Assembly (NCBI GenBank): GCA_038525525.1
Contig: JBCBHO010000001.1
Location: forward strand, 310,001-374,000
Length of the DNA stretch: 64,000 bases
Direction of reading: 5' to 3'
Origin: Shimia_B sp038525525
GTDB taxonomy: Bacteria > Pseudomonadota > Alphaproteobacteria > Rhodobacterales > Rhodobacteraceae
Shown: positions 41,598 through 53,092 of the stretch, piece by piece
How the letters are laid out: each line of letters opens with the position of its first letter
Position numbering within the stretch: the first letter of the stretch is position 1
Position numbers and translations under genes: made by a program
The notes under the pieces: generated by a model
Seen by the model: only the letters and a program-made list of their open reading frames with translations
Told to the model about the DNA's origin: nothing
The model's database searches: none

Positions 41598-42584
41598 ATG
41601 CGCTTCTCTAACATCAAAGGCCAAAGCCCGCGTGGTGTCAAAGCTTTCGCCTACCGCGCTTTGCACGTCATCGTACCGGTGGTGCTCATCGCTTTCGTAG
41701 TGTGGAGCGTCGGCGCCGGTGACGTACTGGCCCGCCTCGCTGGCGCGCATCCCGGGTGGGTTCTGGCGTCCCTCGTGGCATGCTCGGCGCAGATGGTCCT
41801 CTGCTCCTATCGCTGGCGCCTGACCGCGGCTCGGCTCGGCACCGATATCAGGCCCGGGGCCGCGATTTCGGAGTATTACCTCTCCAGCCTCGTGAATAGC
41901 ACGGTTCCGGGCGGCGTGCTCGGTGACGCTCTGCGCGCTGTGAGGACAAAGGGCGCGGCGGGGCTCGAGCGCGCGGCGCAATCCGTCATCATCGAACGGT
42001 TGGCAGGTCAGATCGCCCTGGGCGCCGCGCTTCTCCTCGGTCTCTTCCTTTCGGGACAGCCTGCGCTCCAGAACATCGCACTGATCGCCTCCCTCGCGCT
42101 CGTCGTCACCCTGCTCCTTCTAACGCTCCTGCGCGGGCCTTTGCGCGCGCGTTTGCTACCAGGGATCGTGCGCCGCTTTCTCTCGGCCATGCGGGTGAGC
42201 TGGCTCCATCGCTCCGCCGCCGCCCCGCAGGTCATTCTCAGCGTCCTCATCGTGGCGGCCAACCTCGCAGCCTTTGCATTTGCAGCCCGCGCGACCGGGG
42301 CGGCCATGGGCTTCCCGGACGTGCTCTACGCGGTCCCGCTGATCCTGGCCGCAATGCTGATCCCGTTCTCCGTCGCGGGCTGGGGATACCGGGAGGGGGC
42401 CGCGGCCGCGGTCTTCCCCCTCATCGGCGCGAGCGCGGCGGCGGGTGTGAGTGCAAGCGTCGTCTTCGGCGCGGTCATTCTCGTGGCGAGCCTGCCGGGA
42501 TTGATCGTCGTCTTCTCCCGAAGCGCCGAGGTCGACGACGCGCACGATGATGCCCCCGAGGCGCACTATGATCCTGCGGAGTGA
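41598..42584 (+). CDS. Lysylphosphatidylglycerol-synthase-TM / flippase-like membrane protein
   Basis: 328 residues with seven to eight membrane segments. The pattern SAQMVLCSYRWRLTAARLG, EYYLSSLVNSTVPGGVLGDALRA, SVIIERLAGQIAL and LIPFSVAGWGYREGAAA is that of the LPG synthase TM region family (UPF0104/YbhN-like). There is no soluble synthetase domain, so it probably moves or protects a lipid rather than synthesising one. It is divergent from the sugar importer and its stop overlaps the next start (GTGA). Substrate unknown. Confidence 0.85.
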   Translation: MRFSNIKGQSPRGVKAFAYRALHVIVPVVLIAFVVWSVGAGDVLARLAGAHPGWVLASLVACSAQMVLCSYRWRLTAARLGTDIRPGAAISEYYLSSLVNSTVPGGVLGDALRAVRTKGAAGLERAAQSVIIERLAGQIALGAALLLGLFLSGQPALQNIALIASLALVVTLLLLTLLRGPLRARLLPGIVRRFLSAMRVSWLHRSAAAPQVILSVLIVAANLAAFAFAARATGAAMGFPDVLYAVPLILAAMLIPFSVAGWGYREGAAAAVFPLIGASAAAGVSASVVFGAVILVASLPGLIVVFSRSAEVDDAHDDAPEAHYDPAE

Positions 42585-43375
42585 GGCAGGTCCTCCCGCG
42601 CATCTGCGCCCCTGACGTGAGGCAGCAGCTGATCTCGGCCCAGGGTCTGCTCCGATCCCTCGTGATCTATCACAATCCGGCTACCATGCGCCGTTGGGCG
42701 CGCTTCTACAGAGGATTGCTCCGCCGCGGAGACCTCGCCTTCGATGTGGGGGCCCATGTGGGTACGCGGGCGCGCACCATGCGGGCTGCGGGGGCAAAGG
42801 TGGTGGCGCTGGAGCCGCAGCGCCCGTTCTCGACCTTTCTTGCGCGGACCATGCCGAGAGACATCACCGTGCTCGACATGGCCGTGGGCCGCGCAGCCGG
42901 AGAGGCCGACATGGCCGTCTCATCCCGGCACCCGACGGTTTCCTCCCTCGCCTCCGACTTCGTAGAGGAGGCACCGCAGGCAACCGGCTTCGAGCACGTG
43001 CGCTGGGATCGACGGCAGGCCGTGCGCGTCACGACCCTCGATACGCTCATCGCGCGATACGGGTCGCCCCGCTACATCAAGATCGACGTCGAAGGACATG
43101 AGGAAGAGGTGCTCGGCGGCCTCTCTGTGCCCGTGGATATCATCTCGGTCGAATATCTGCCGGCCTATCCAGCCCTCGCCCTCGGGCTGGTCGAGAGGCT
43201 CAGAGCCATGGGCAACGACGCGTTCAACGTGGTGAGCGGGGAAACCGGAAGGTTCCTCTGGGAGGGTTGGCGAGATGCGGAAGCCGCGCGGGACTGGCTC
43301 TGTCGACAGGAGACCTCGGCACCTTCCGGTGACCTTTTCGCCCGCCGCAGCGCACCGGAGGCGCCCCTGCGCTGA
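42581..43375 (+). CDS. FkbM-family methyltransferase
   Basis: 264 residues starting at GTG that overlaps the preceding stop. The SAM-binding region is GDLAFDVGAHVGTRARTMRAAGAKVVALEPQ, and the FkbM-type end motif is SPRYIKIDVEGHEEEVLGGL. These enzymes methylate hydroxyls of sugars or polyketides. Coupled to a lipid-handling membrane protein upstream and followed by glycogen branching enzyme, it could modify a sugar chain, but no substrate can be named. Confidence 0.88.
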   Translation: MRQVLPRICAPDVRQQLISAQGLLRSLVIYHNPATMRRWARFYRGLLRRGDLAFDVGAHVGTRARTMRAAGAKVVALEPQRPFSTFLARTMPRDITVLDMAVGRAAGEADMAVSSRHPTVSSLASDFVEEAPQATGFEHVRWDRRQAVRVTTLDTLIARYGSPRYIKIDVEGHEEEVLGGLSVPVDIISVEYLPAYPALALGLVERLRAMGNDAFNVVSGETGRFLWEGWRDAEAARDWLCRQETSAPSGDLFARRSAPEAPLR

Positions 43376-43441
43376 TCGCCTTGCTCCGTCGCATCGGCCC
43401 TCGTCGGTTGCAGCGGTGGCGGGAGGCGCTACCGTCCGGGA

Positions 43442-45649
<2,208 letters not shown>

Positions 45650-45725
45650 CGCTCGCCGCGTGCCTCGCGAGGAAAGGCGCAATTTCGCCCGGCACGACAC
45701 AGCAGGACACCGAAAGGAAGACCCG

Positions 45726-48092
45726 ATGAGCTTTGAGGACACGATCAGCTTCGTCGAAGATGCAGCTCTGGCGGAGGCCTCCGCCGCACGCGACGCCCTC
45801 ACCACCTCCGAGACGAGCTTTGACGCAGGGCGCACGATCGCGAGGCGGCTTGGGGCACGCATTGAAGGCGATATGGCCGTCTTCGGCTTCTGGACACCGG
45901 AACTTCTCGACCTGCGCGTGCCGTCCGGGGACATCTTCCTCGAGGTCCTCAGACCGAGCGCTCCGCTCGACCTGACCCGCGCGCATCAAGAGGTGAGCTT
46001 CGAGCGGACCTTCGTTCCCGTCATCCGCGATGAGGCGTTCTGCTTTTCGGCGGCAAAGGGGCTCCGCGCCGGCACGCGCGAGGAGATCGGTGATTTCTAC
46101 GCGCTCACCTGGCGGGATGCCGAGGACACCTGGCATCGCATCCTTGATCCTCTCGCCATGTCCCTGCCCTTTGGTGCCATGGCCCCGGCGGAGCTCTACG
46201 ACGTCGCCGCCATGCAGGCTGCGCGGGGCGATGCCGAGTACTGGGCGGCGCTCAAGGGCGATGGAACGCACAAGTTCGGCCCGCCGACGAATATCCTGCA
46301 GGTCCACGTGCCCACGGCAACGGCAGGCGGCACGCTTGCTGCGCTCAATCGGCACTACGAGCGCCTTGCCGAGCGCGTGGCGCGCGACCTCCCGCTTGAG
46401 CCTGCGGATCAGCTTTTCCTAGGCTACGATGCCGTGCAGCTCCTGCCCGTGGAGCCCACGACCGTCTACGAGACCGGCCCTGACTTCTGGCAGGAGGATC
46501 ACGCGGAGGACACGAAGGTCACCGTCTCGCTCCTGCGTCCGAACACGACTAACTGGGGATATGACGTCGTCATTTCCGGCATGGCCACCGTGAACCCGGT
46601 GCTTCTCGAGTCCGGTCGGCCAGACGAACTCGTGGACCTCGCGGCGACGCTCCACACGTTTCCGTCAAAGCCCAAGACGCTGATCTTCGACGTTGTGTTC
46701 GGCCATTCTGACAACCAGGGCCTGAGGGCGCTCAACGGGCACTACTTCGCCGGGCCCAACATGTATGGGCAAAACCTCGACTACCAGAACCCGACCGTGC
46801 GCGCGATCCTGCTGGAGATGCAGCGGCGCAAGGTCGATTTCGGAGCGGACGGTGTCCGCGTAGACGGGGCCCAAGACTTCAAATGGTGGGACGCGGCCGC
46901 GCAGGTTCTGCGGCACGACGACGACTACCTTCAGGCCATGGCGGACCTCGAGCAGGAGGTGGCGGGCGCACGATACCGGCCCTGGTTCATCTTCGAAGAT
47001 GGCCGGCCGTGGCCGGAAGAGGATTGGGAGCTCAGCTCGACCTACAGGTCTGTCATCGAAGTGCAGCGCGACGATGACGTCTTCCAGTGGGGCCCCCTGA
47101 CCTTCGCCCACAACACCCCGTTTCTTTACACGTTCTGGCTGTCGAAATACTGGCGGATCCGCGAAATGGTCGACGTGGGCGCCAACTGGATTTCGGGCAC
47201 CTCGAACCACGACACGCTCAGACGCGGCACGCAGGTATCGCCCAAGCTCAACATAAACACCCGCCTCGGCCGGACTCGGATGGAGATCCTCGACAAGGCC
47301 TACGACAATCCGGCCGTGCACGTGTTGACCTATGTCGCGATGCCGGGCGTCCCGATGGATTTTCTCAATGCAATGGCGCGCGCGTCCTGGGGGTTCATCC
47401 GCAATCAGGATGACCGCTACGGCGTTAAGGTCGTCTCCGAGGAGGCGATCAGTCTCAAGTGGCAGGTGGATGAGTACAGCTACCTCGTCTCGGGTAATTT
47501 CCGCCGTCTCAAGGAGATGGGCTTCGAGACGCGAGAAGAACTCGCGCGCTTCTTCGAGTTCCTGCCGGCGCTCGTGGAGGTGACGGAGTACGACCTGGAA
47601 GAGATCGCGCGCCTGCTCAATGCCTCCGAGCCCGAGCTCGCCGGTGGCCCCTTCTCGGTGGCGAGCCTGAAGCAGATCGCACGCGCCTGGATGGACGACA
47701 TGCATGATTACTGCAACCTGTCGAACTCCCTGTCGTCTCTCGACCCGGAGCAGGCGGGCTTCAGCCTGCAGGTCCGCAATTTCCGCCGCGCGCGGCCGTG
47801 GCTCCGCGAGAACTACGGCGAGAAGGACGTCTTCGAGTATCTGCAGCCCATAGAGGGCCGAACTCTCTTTACCTCCCTCCGCCACGGGCCGGATGGAGAG
47901 CAGGTGTTCATGCTGGCCCACATGGAAGGCAAACCGACGGACGAGATCGATCCACTGACGCTTCCGATCGCTGGCCTTGAGGGCGACGGCTGGGAGCTGG
48001 CGCTGAGAACCCCGTCAATCGGCGCGGAATACACCGGCGGACCCATCACGATGAAAGACGCCATGGCGCTGGTCTTCGTCAGGAAGCCCTGA
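45726..48092 (+). CDS. GH13-like hydrolase resembling glucosylglycerol hydrolase
   Basis: 788 residues from the ATG at 45726 (GGAAG upstream). The middle has GH13-type landmarks: DVVFGHSDNQGLRALNGHYF, nucleophile Asp380 in GVRVDGAQDFKWW, acid/base Glu424 in FIFEDGRPWP, and Asp496 in SGTSNHDTLRRG. The unusual first and last 200 residues do not look like alpha-amylase. My recollection of the family is that proteins of this pattern are annotated as glucosylglycerol hydrolases (GghA type), which split the compatible solute glucosylglycerol into glucose and glycerol. Adjacent to an ABC sugar importer, this fits. The identification is from motifs and context, not from a search. Confidence 0.7.
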   Translation: MSFEDTISFVEDAALAEASAARDALTTSETSFDAGRTIARRLGARIEGDMAVFGFWTPELLDLRVPSGDIFLEVLRPSAPLDLTRAHQEVSFERTFVPVIRDEAFCFSAAKGLRAGTREEIGDFYALTWRDAEDTWHRILDPLAMSLPFGAMAPAELYDVAAMQAARGDAEYWAALKGDGTHKFGPPTNILQVHVPTATAGGTLAALNRHYERLAERVARDLPLEPADQLFLGYDAVQLLPVEPTTVYETGPDFWQEDHAEDTKVTVSLLRPNTTNWGYDVVISGMATVNPVLLESGRPDELVDLAATLHTFPSKPKTLIFDVVFGHSDNQGLRALNGHYFAGPNMYGQNLDYQNPTVRAILLEMQRRKVDFGADGVRVDGAQDFKWWDAAAQVLRHDDDYLQAMADLEQEVAGARYRPWFIFEDGRPWPEEDWELSSTYRSVIEVQRDDDVFQWGPLTFAHNTPFLYTFWLSKYWRIREMVDVGANWISGTSNHDTLRRGTQVSPKLNINTRLGRTRMEILDKAYDNPAVHVLTYVAMPGVPMDFLNAMARASWGFIRNQDDRYGVKVVSEEAISLKWQVDEYSYLVSGNFRRLKEMGFETREELARFFEFLPALVEVTEYDLEEIARLLNASEPELAGGPFSVASLKQIARAWMDDMHDYCNLSNSLSSLDPEQAGFSLQVRNFRRARPWLRENYGEKDVFEYLQPIEGRTLFTSLRHGPDGEQVFMLAHMEGKPTDEIDPLTLPIAGLEGDGWELALRTPSIGAEYTGGPITMKDAMALVFVRKP

Positions 48093-48102
48093 GCGGGTCG
48101 AC

Positions 48103-50076
48103 TTACGCCCCGGTTTCGCGCCGCGCGGCTTCTTCCAGCGGAAGCACCGGCACATGCGGCTCGACGCATTGCGCCACGATGGATCGCGCCGCATCCGCAT
48201 CGTTTTCCACGATCGCTTCGCGGAGTTTGCGCAGCGCATGGGCCATTTCGATCTCCGAGAGCTTGCTCTCGTGGGCACAAAAGATTTTCGGGTGCCGGGT
48301 ACGCACGTGATCGTCGGTTATGGTGAGCTCTTCGGCGAGCTTCTCGCCGGGCCGCAGACCGATGATCTCGATCTCGATGTCTCCGTCCGGGCTGCCTTCA
48401 TCGCGGACGGTGTACCCGGAGCTCTCGATGACGTCCTTCGCAAGATCCATGATCTTCACGGGCTTGCCCATCTCGAGGACGAAGACCTCTGAACCTTCGG
48501 CCATGGCCCCCGCGGTGATGACGAGCCGAACGGCCTCCTGCACGGTCATGAAATACCGCGTGACCTCCGGATCGGTCACCGTGACCGGGCCACCCCGTCG
48601 GATCTGATCCTTGAAGAGAGGGATAACGGATCCCGAAGACCCCAGCACGTTTCCGAAGCGCACCATGGAGTAGATCGGCCCGGAACCGGCGGGCACACGG
48701 CTCGCGATATCCTGAATGATCAGCTCCGAGAGCCGCTTGGAGCCGCCCATGACGTTGCAAGGGCGGACCGCCTTGTCCGACGAGATCAGGATGAAGCGCT
48801 CCACGCCTGCGGATTGTGCCGCGCGCGCGAGGATCTGGGTCCCGAGGACATTGTTGGCGAGACCCGCAATCGGGTTGGCCTCGACGAGCGGTACATGCTT
48901 GTAGGCCGCCGCGTGGAAAACGATCTCCACATCGAAATCCTCGAAAACCCGGGCTACCTGCGTCTCATCCGAAACCGACCCCAGCACGGGCACAAGCTCG
49001 ACGTCGAGTTTCGCCGCGATGGCGCTGAGATCCATGTGCAGCGTGTAAAGGGCGTATTCCGACAGTTCGTAGAGGACGATCCGCGAGGGGCGGCAGGCCA
49101 GCACTTGCTGGCTCAATTCAGCCCCGATCGTGCCACCTGCCCCGGTGATCAGGACGCATTTACCGGCGTAGCTGCTGTTGGTTTCGTCCCAGGACCCGAG
49201 CACTTCTTCGCGGCCGAGAAACTGGGAGGCCGGGAGGGCCGTCAAGGTATCGAGAATATCTTCCGTGCCCACGAGCTGCGCGAAGGAGGGCAGCGTCTGC
49301 ACTTCCAGTCCGAGATCCTGCACGCGTTGCGCGATCTGCATCTGTTTGGGAAGCGAAAGCGAAGGCGTCGCGATGAGCACGCGATCGATCTTCTTCTCGG
49401 TGACGATGTCTTGGATGTGCGCGGGCGAGAAGACCCGCGCTCCGGCCACGTCGATGCCGTGGAGGCTCGGGTTATCGTCCACAAACGCGGCAGGCACGAT
49501 GCCACCGTCGCTGCGAAGCGCGTGCGCAAGTTGGCTGCCGGTTTTTCCGGCTCCGTAGATGAGCACGCGACAGCGTGGCGCGGCGCTTTCGTAGAGCGAG
49601 ATGATGGCGTTACGCGCCAAGAGACGCAGGCCCACCGAGGCGATGAAGTACGAGGTGCCGAAGATCACGACCGTTCCCAGCGAGATCGACTGAGCCAGAA
49701 CCTCGTCGATGCCCCAAAGGATGACGCAGAGCCCGACTGCGTAGCGGGCCGTGCGCCCCACCGCGCGATGCTCGAAATCCTGCAACCTCACCTTGCCGAT
49801 GCCCATCCAGAGGGCCAGCGCCAACGCCCCGATGAGGAGGTAAGCAAGCATGGGGACAAGAACGTCACGGCTCCAGGCCGCGATATCACTCACATGGCCC
49901 TGCGTGATCACCGTGAAGACCAGCGCAACCGGCACGAGAGCCAAGTCAATCGCGAGGAAAATGCGTTGCTTCTGCTTGTGCGTCAGCGACTTCACCCAGT
50001 CGAGAAGCAGGTCTCTCGGGCGCATGTCACGTAGTGCAACGAGTTTTCCCAAAGCAGCGGGATCTTTAGGTTTCAT
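48103..50076 (-). CDS. Membrane nucleotide-sugar 4,6-dehydratase/epimerase (CapD/WbpM type)
   Basis: 657 residues from the ATG at 50076. Four membrane segments (about 35-150) are followed by a CoA-binding-like Rossmann domain (VLIYGAGKTGSQLAHAL) and a second extended SDR domain with GAGGTIGAEL. The catalytic motif is SSDKAVRPCNVMGGSKR: the Tyr of ordinary SDRs is replaced, as in WbpM and PglF. These make UDP-4-keto-6-deoxy-sugars for O-antigen, capsule or exopolysaccharide. It is a single gene without other polysaccharide genes beside it. Confidence 0.93.
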   Translation of the reverse strand: MKPKDPAALGKLVALRDMRPRDLLLDWVKSLTHKQKQRIFLAIDLALVPVALVFTVITQGHVSDIAAWSRDVLVPMLAYLLIGALALALWMGIGKVRLQDFEHRAVGRTARYAVGLCVILWGIDEVLAQSISLGTVVIFGTSYFIASVGLRLLARNAIISLYESAAPRCRVLIYGAGKTGSQLAHALRSDGGIVPAAFVDDNPSLHGIDVAGARVFSPAHIQDIVTEKKIDRVLIATPSLSLPKQMQIAQRVQDLGLEVQTLPSFAQLVGTEDILDTLTALPASQFLGREEVLGSWDETNSSYAGKCVLITGAGGTIGAELSQQVLACRPSRIVLYELSEYALYTLHMDLSAIAAKLDVELVPVLGSVSDETQVARVFEDFDVEIVFHAAAYKHVPLVEANPIAGLANNVLGTQILARAAQSAGVERFILISSDKAVRPCNVMGGSKRLSELIIQDIASRVPAGSGPIYSMVRFGNVLGSSGSVIPLFKDQIRRGGPVTVTDPEVTRYFMTVQEAVRLVITAGAMAEGSEVFVLEMGKPVKIMDLAKDVIESSGYTVRDEGSPDGDIEIEIIGLRPGEKLAEELTITDDHVRTRHPKIFCAHESKLSEIEMAHALRKLREAIVENDADAARSIVAQCVEPHVPVLPLEEAARRETGA

Positions 50077-50551
50077 AGTACACACTCGATCACTGGGCGC
50101 GCAGGAATCGGCTTAATTCCCCCGACACCCGGCAAGCCTAGCCCCAAAATATCCATGCTGCACCTGCGAAATTTCGACCCGTAATGCAACAAGCCAAATT
50201 TTGCCGGTCATTTCAGAGATTTAGTTTCCGCATGCGTCAAGGGAGTGAGCCGGTGCTTTGATCCGTGCAAGCTAGAGACGTGTGAAGTGGTCGAATTTTA
50301 CTCTCTTTTTACGAGAATTGCGTCAGCCCAACTCTCCCTTCCAGCCGCAAGATGTCAGTGGCCACCGCACAGGATCTTCTTGCTCGATGGGACGATGCAG
50401 CCCGCCTTGGCCTCAAAATCACATCAAGCGCGATGCGCTTTTGGGCCTGCATTCGAGCGTCTGACATCGCCGCACGCTCTTGGCGTGCCCCCTGGGCTTG
50501 GCCCCACCTTCATTCGGCCCCATAACGACCGTGCCACGAGGAGGGGGCCGT
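50077..50551. other. 475-base intergenic region
   Basis: This divergent gap is AT-richer than the genes. I see no coding frame with family features, no tRNA-like fold and no clear terminator. A perfect 10-bp palindrome CGAAATTTCG is at 50167-50176. A GAGGAGGGGG ribosome site at 50539-50548 serves the acyl-CoA synthetase gene. Promoters for both flanking genes should be here, but I cannot place them. Confidence 0.6.
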
Positions 50552-52219
50552 ATGCTTGTGAACATGGGATCGTTCAATGCGATTTCTGACGATTTCGAAT
50601 GGACCATTCCCGAACGCTACAACATCGGGGTCGACATCTGCGATAAATGGGCCGCGGTGGAGCCGGAGCGCCTGGCGCTGATCGACGTATCTGAGTCGGG
50701 TGAGGCCACGCGCCATACGTTCGGGGCCCTGCGACGCAAGTCCAACCAGCTCGCCCATGCTCTCGCGCAGGACGGTGTTTCACGGGGCGCGGGCAACGTC
50801 GGCGACCGGGTCGGCGTGCTCCTGCCGCAATGCGTCGAGACGGCCCTCGCCCACATCGCCGTCACGAAGATGGGCTGCATCTCGATCCCGCTTTTCACGC
50901 TCTTCGCACGCGACGCTCTCCTTCACAGATTGCGCGACTCCGGGGCCAAGGTCGTCGTGACGAACCGCGAAGGCGCGGCGAAGCTCGCGGAAATCCGGCC
51001 TGACCTGCCCGACCTCGAGGTCATCTACTCGATCGACGGCGCAGGTGCGGGCGCAGTCAACTTTCACGCGCGATGCGCAGGGCAATCGGAAGAGTTCGAG
51101 CCGGTCGACACGTCCAGCGAAGACCCGGCTCTCCTCATCTACACCTCCGGCACCACCGGCAATCCGAAGGGCGCGCTCCACGCTCATAGGGTCCTCTTGG
51201 GCCATCTGCCCGGGGTGGAGCTGAGCCACGATTTCCTGCCGCAGCGCGATGACCTTTTCTGGACCCCTGCAGATTGGGCCTGGATCGGCGGGCTTCTCGA
51301 CGTGCTGATGCCTGCACTGCACCATGGCATCCCGGTCGTCGGATGCCGCTTCGAGAAGTTCAGCGCCGAAGCGGCTTTCGACCTCATGCTCAGTCAGTCC
51401 GTGCGCAACGCCTTTCTCCCACCCACCGCGCTGAAGCTCATGAAGCTCGCGCCACACGATCTCGGCGCTGGCATCAATCTCCGATCCGTTGGCAGCGGCG
51501 GCGAAGCGCTTGGCGCAGAGCTCATCGACTGGGGAAAAAAGACATTGGGCGCCACGATCAACGAGTTCTATGGCCAGACCGAATGCAACATGGTCATCTC
51601 CTCCTGCGCCGCGCTCGAGCCGCCGGCGCCGGGTGCCATGGGCCGCGCCGTTCCCGGCCATGAGGTCAAGATCATCGACGGTGACACGGGCGAGGTGCTC
51701 CCCGCGGGCTCCGAAGGCGCGATTGCCGTGCGTGCCCCGGACCCGGTCATGTTCCTCCGCTATTGGAACAACCCCGAAGCGACACAGGAAAAATTCGTGT
51801 CCGGCCCGAAAGGCACATGGCTCCTGACCGGAGACCGAGGCACGAAGGATGCGGAAGGACGCTTTTACTTTCTGGGCCGCGACGATGACGTCATCTCCTC
51901 TGCCGGCTATCGGATCGGCCCGGGAGAAATCGAAGACTGCCTTCTCAAGCATCCTGCGGTCAGCCTCGCCGGGGTGGTGGGCCAACCCGACGCCATAAGG
52001 GGAAGCGTCGTGGCCGCCTACCTGGTGCTCCGAGACGGGTTTGAACCGACGGATGCGCTGGCCTTGGAGATAGCGGAATTCGTCAAGGCGCGGCTCGCCG
52101 CCCACGAATACCCGCGCGTGGTGCGCTTCATTGACGACATGCCCATGACCACGACGGGAAAGATCATTCGACGACACCTTCGCGCCTGGGCTGCCGAGGC
52201 GGCCGAAGCCGCGCAATAG
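50552..52219 (+). CDS. AMP-forming acyl-CoA synthetase
   Basis: 555 residues. The adenylation motif is LLIYTSGTTGNPKGALHAHR, followed by WTPADWAWIGG, FYGQTEC and LTGDRG. The C-terminal TTTGKIIRRHL holds the catalytic Lys537. The overall layout (WTIPERYNIGVDICDKWA, EDPALLIYTSG) is that of the ACSM/medium-chain type. The ATG at 50552 is three bases after a strong Shine-Dalgarno. The enoyl-CoA hydratase gene follows after 21 bases, so they likely act on the same acid, activating and hydrating it. Confidence 0.93.
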   Translation: MLVNMGSFNAISDDFEWTIPERYNIGVDICDKWAAVEPERLALIDVSESGEATRHTFGALRRKSNQLAHALAQDGVSRGAGNVGDRVGVLLPQCVETALAHIAVTKMGCISIPLFTLFARDALLHRLRDSGAKVVVTNREGAAKLAEIRPDLPDLEVIYSIDGAGAGAVNFHARCAGQSEEFEPVDTSSEDPALLIYTSGTTGNPKGALHAHRVLLGHLPGVELSHDFLPQRDDLFWTPADWAWIGGLLDVLMPALHHGIPVVGCRFEKFSAEAAFDLMLSQSVRNAFLPPTALKLMKLAPHDLGAGINLRSVGSGGEALGAELIDWGKKTLGATINEFYGQTECNMVISSCAALEPPAPGAMGRAVPGHEVKIIDGDTGEVLPAGSEGAIAVRAPDPVMFLRYWNNPEATQEKFVSGPKGTWLLTGDRGTKDAEGRFYFLGRDDDVISSAGYRIGPGEIEDCLLKHPAVSLAGVVGQPDAIRGSVVAAYLVLRDGFEPTDALALEIAEFVKARLAAHEYPRVVRFIDDMPMTTTGKIIRRHLRAWAAEAAEAAQ

Positions 52220-52240
52220 ACCGCCCAGGGGAGACTTTTC

Positions 52241-53017
52241 ATGGCGTCTTCGACCTCAGTGCTTTTCGAGCGCGACGGCCCCACCGCCACGATCACGCTC
52301 AATCGACCGTCCCGACGCAACGCGATCGACGCGGAGATGAGCGCGGCCCTGCGTGCCGCCATCTCCGAGCTGGAAGGGGATGACGATCTGCGCATCGGAA
52401 GCTTGCGCGGCGCGGGCCCCGCCTTTTCCGCCGGCATGGATCTCGCGGCCTTCGAGCGTGGGGAAGCAGAGGACATCCTGTTCGGGCCCGGCCATCTGGG
52501 CGGCTTCGTCAGCCGACCACGCCGCAAGCCCGTCATCGCCTCCGTCCATGGCCCCGCGCTTGCGGGCGGCTTCGAGCTTGTCCTCGCCTGCGATCTTGTC
52601 GTCGCCGCGGAAGAGGCGGTGTTTGGACTGCCGGAGGCCAAGATCGGGCTTGTGGCAGGCGCGGGCGGTGCTCTTCGCCTCGGACAGCGCTTACCGCACG
52701 CGATTGTCAACGAACTGCTCCTGACCGGAGGCACCATCGACGCGGATCGCGCCGCCTCGCTCGGGCTCGTCAATCGCGTGGTGCCCGCAGGCGAGTTGGA
52801 AGACACCGCCCGAAGCCTCGCGCGGGTGATCGCGTCCAATGCCCCGCTTGCCATCGAAGCCAGTCTCGCGCTCGCCGCGGCGTCTAGAAACGTCGGCAGC
52901 GATGCACTTTGGCAAGAGAACGACAGGCACCTCCGCGCTCTCCTCTCATCCGACGACGCAGCCGAAGGCGCGCGTGCCTTCGCCGAGAAGCGTGCGCCGA
53001 TCTGGCTTGGCCGCTGA
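52241..53017 (+). CDS. Enoyl-CoA hydratase/isomerase family protein
   Basis: 258 residues. Crotonase landmarks are ITLNRPSRRNAID, the oxyanion-hole FSAGMDLAAF and VHGPALAGGFELVLACD, and the candidate glutamates in LPEAKIGLVAGAGG and VNELLLTGG. The second is in the position of the catalytic hydratase Glu, so a true hydratase is likely rather than an inactive homologue. It is coupled to the acyl-CoA synthetase upstream. It faces the adhesin gene tail to tail with a 75-base gap. Confidence 0.94.
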   Translation: MASSTSVLFERDGPTATITLNRPSRRNAIDAEMSAALRAAISELEGDDDLRIGSLRGAGPAFSAGMDLAAFERGEAEDILFGPGHLGGFVSRPRRKPVIASVHGPALAGGFELVLACDLVVAAEEAVFGLPEAKIGLVAGAGGALRLGQRLPHAIVNELLLTGGTIDADRAASLGLVNRVVPAGELEDTARSLARVIASNAPLAIEASLALAAASRNVGSDALWQENDRHLRALLSSDDAAEGARAFAEKRAPIWLGR

Positions 53018-53092
53018 GGATCGCGCCGCGCCGATCTTGAAGGACATCTTGACGAGGCTCATCGAAATCGCGCTCGGCTCCGCCCTGCTGTG

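Noticed and set aside
50245..50589. 114-codon frame in the 475-base gap
   Set aside because: It overlaps the ribosome site and start of the acyl-CoA synthetase, has no Shine-Dalgarno of its own and no hydrophobic or domain pattern.
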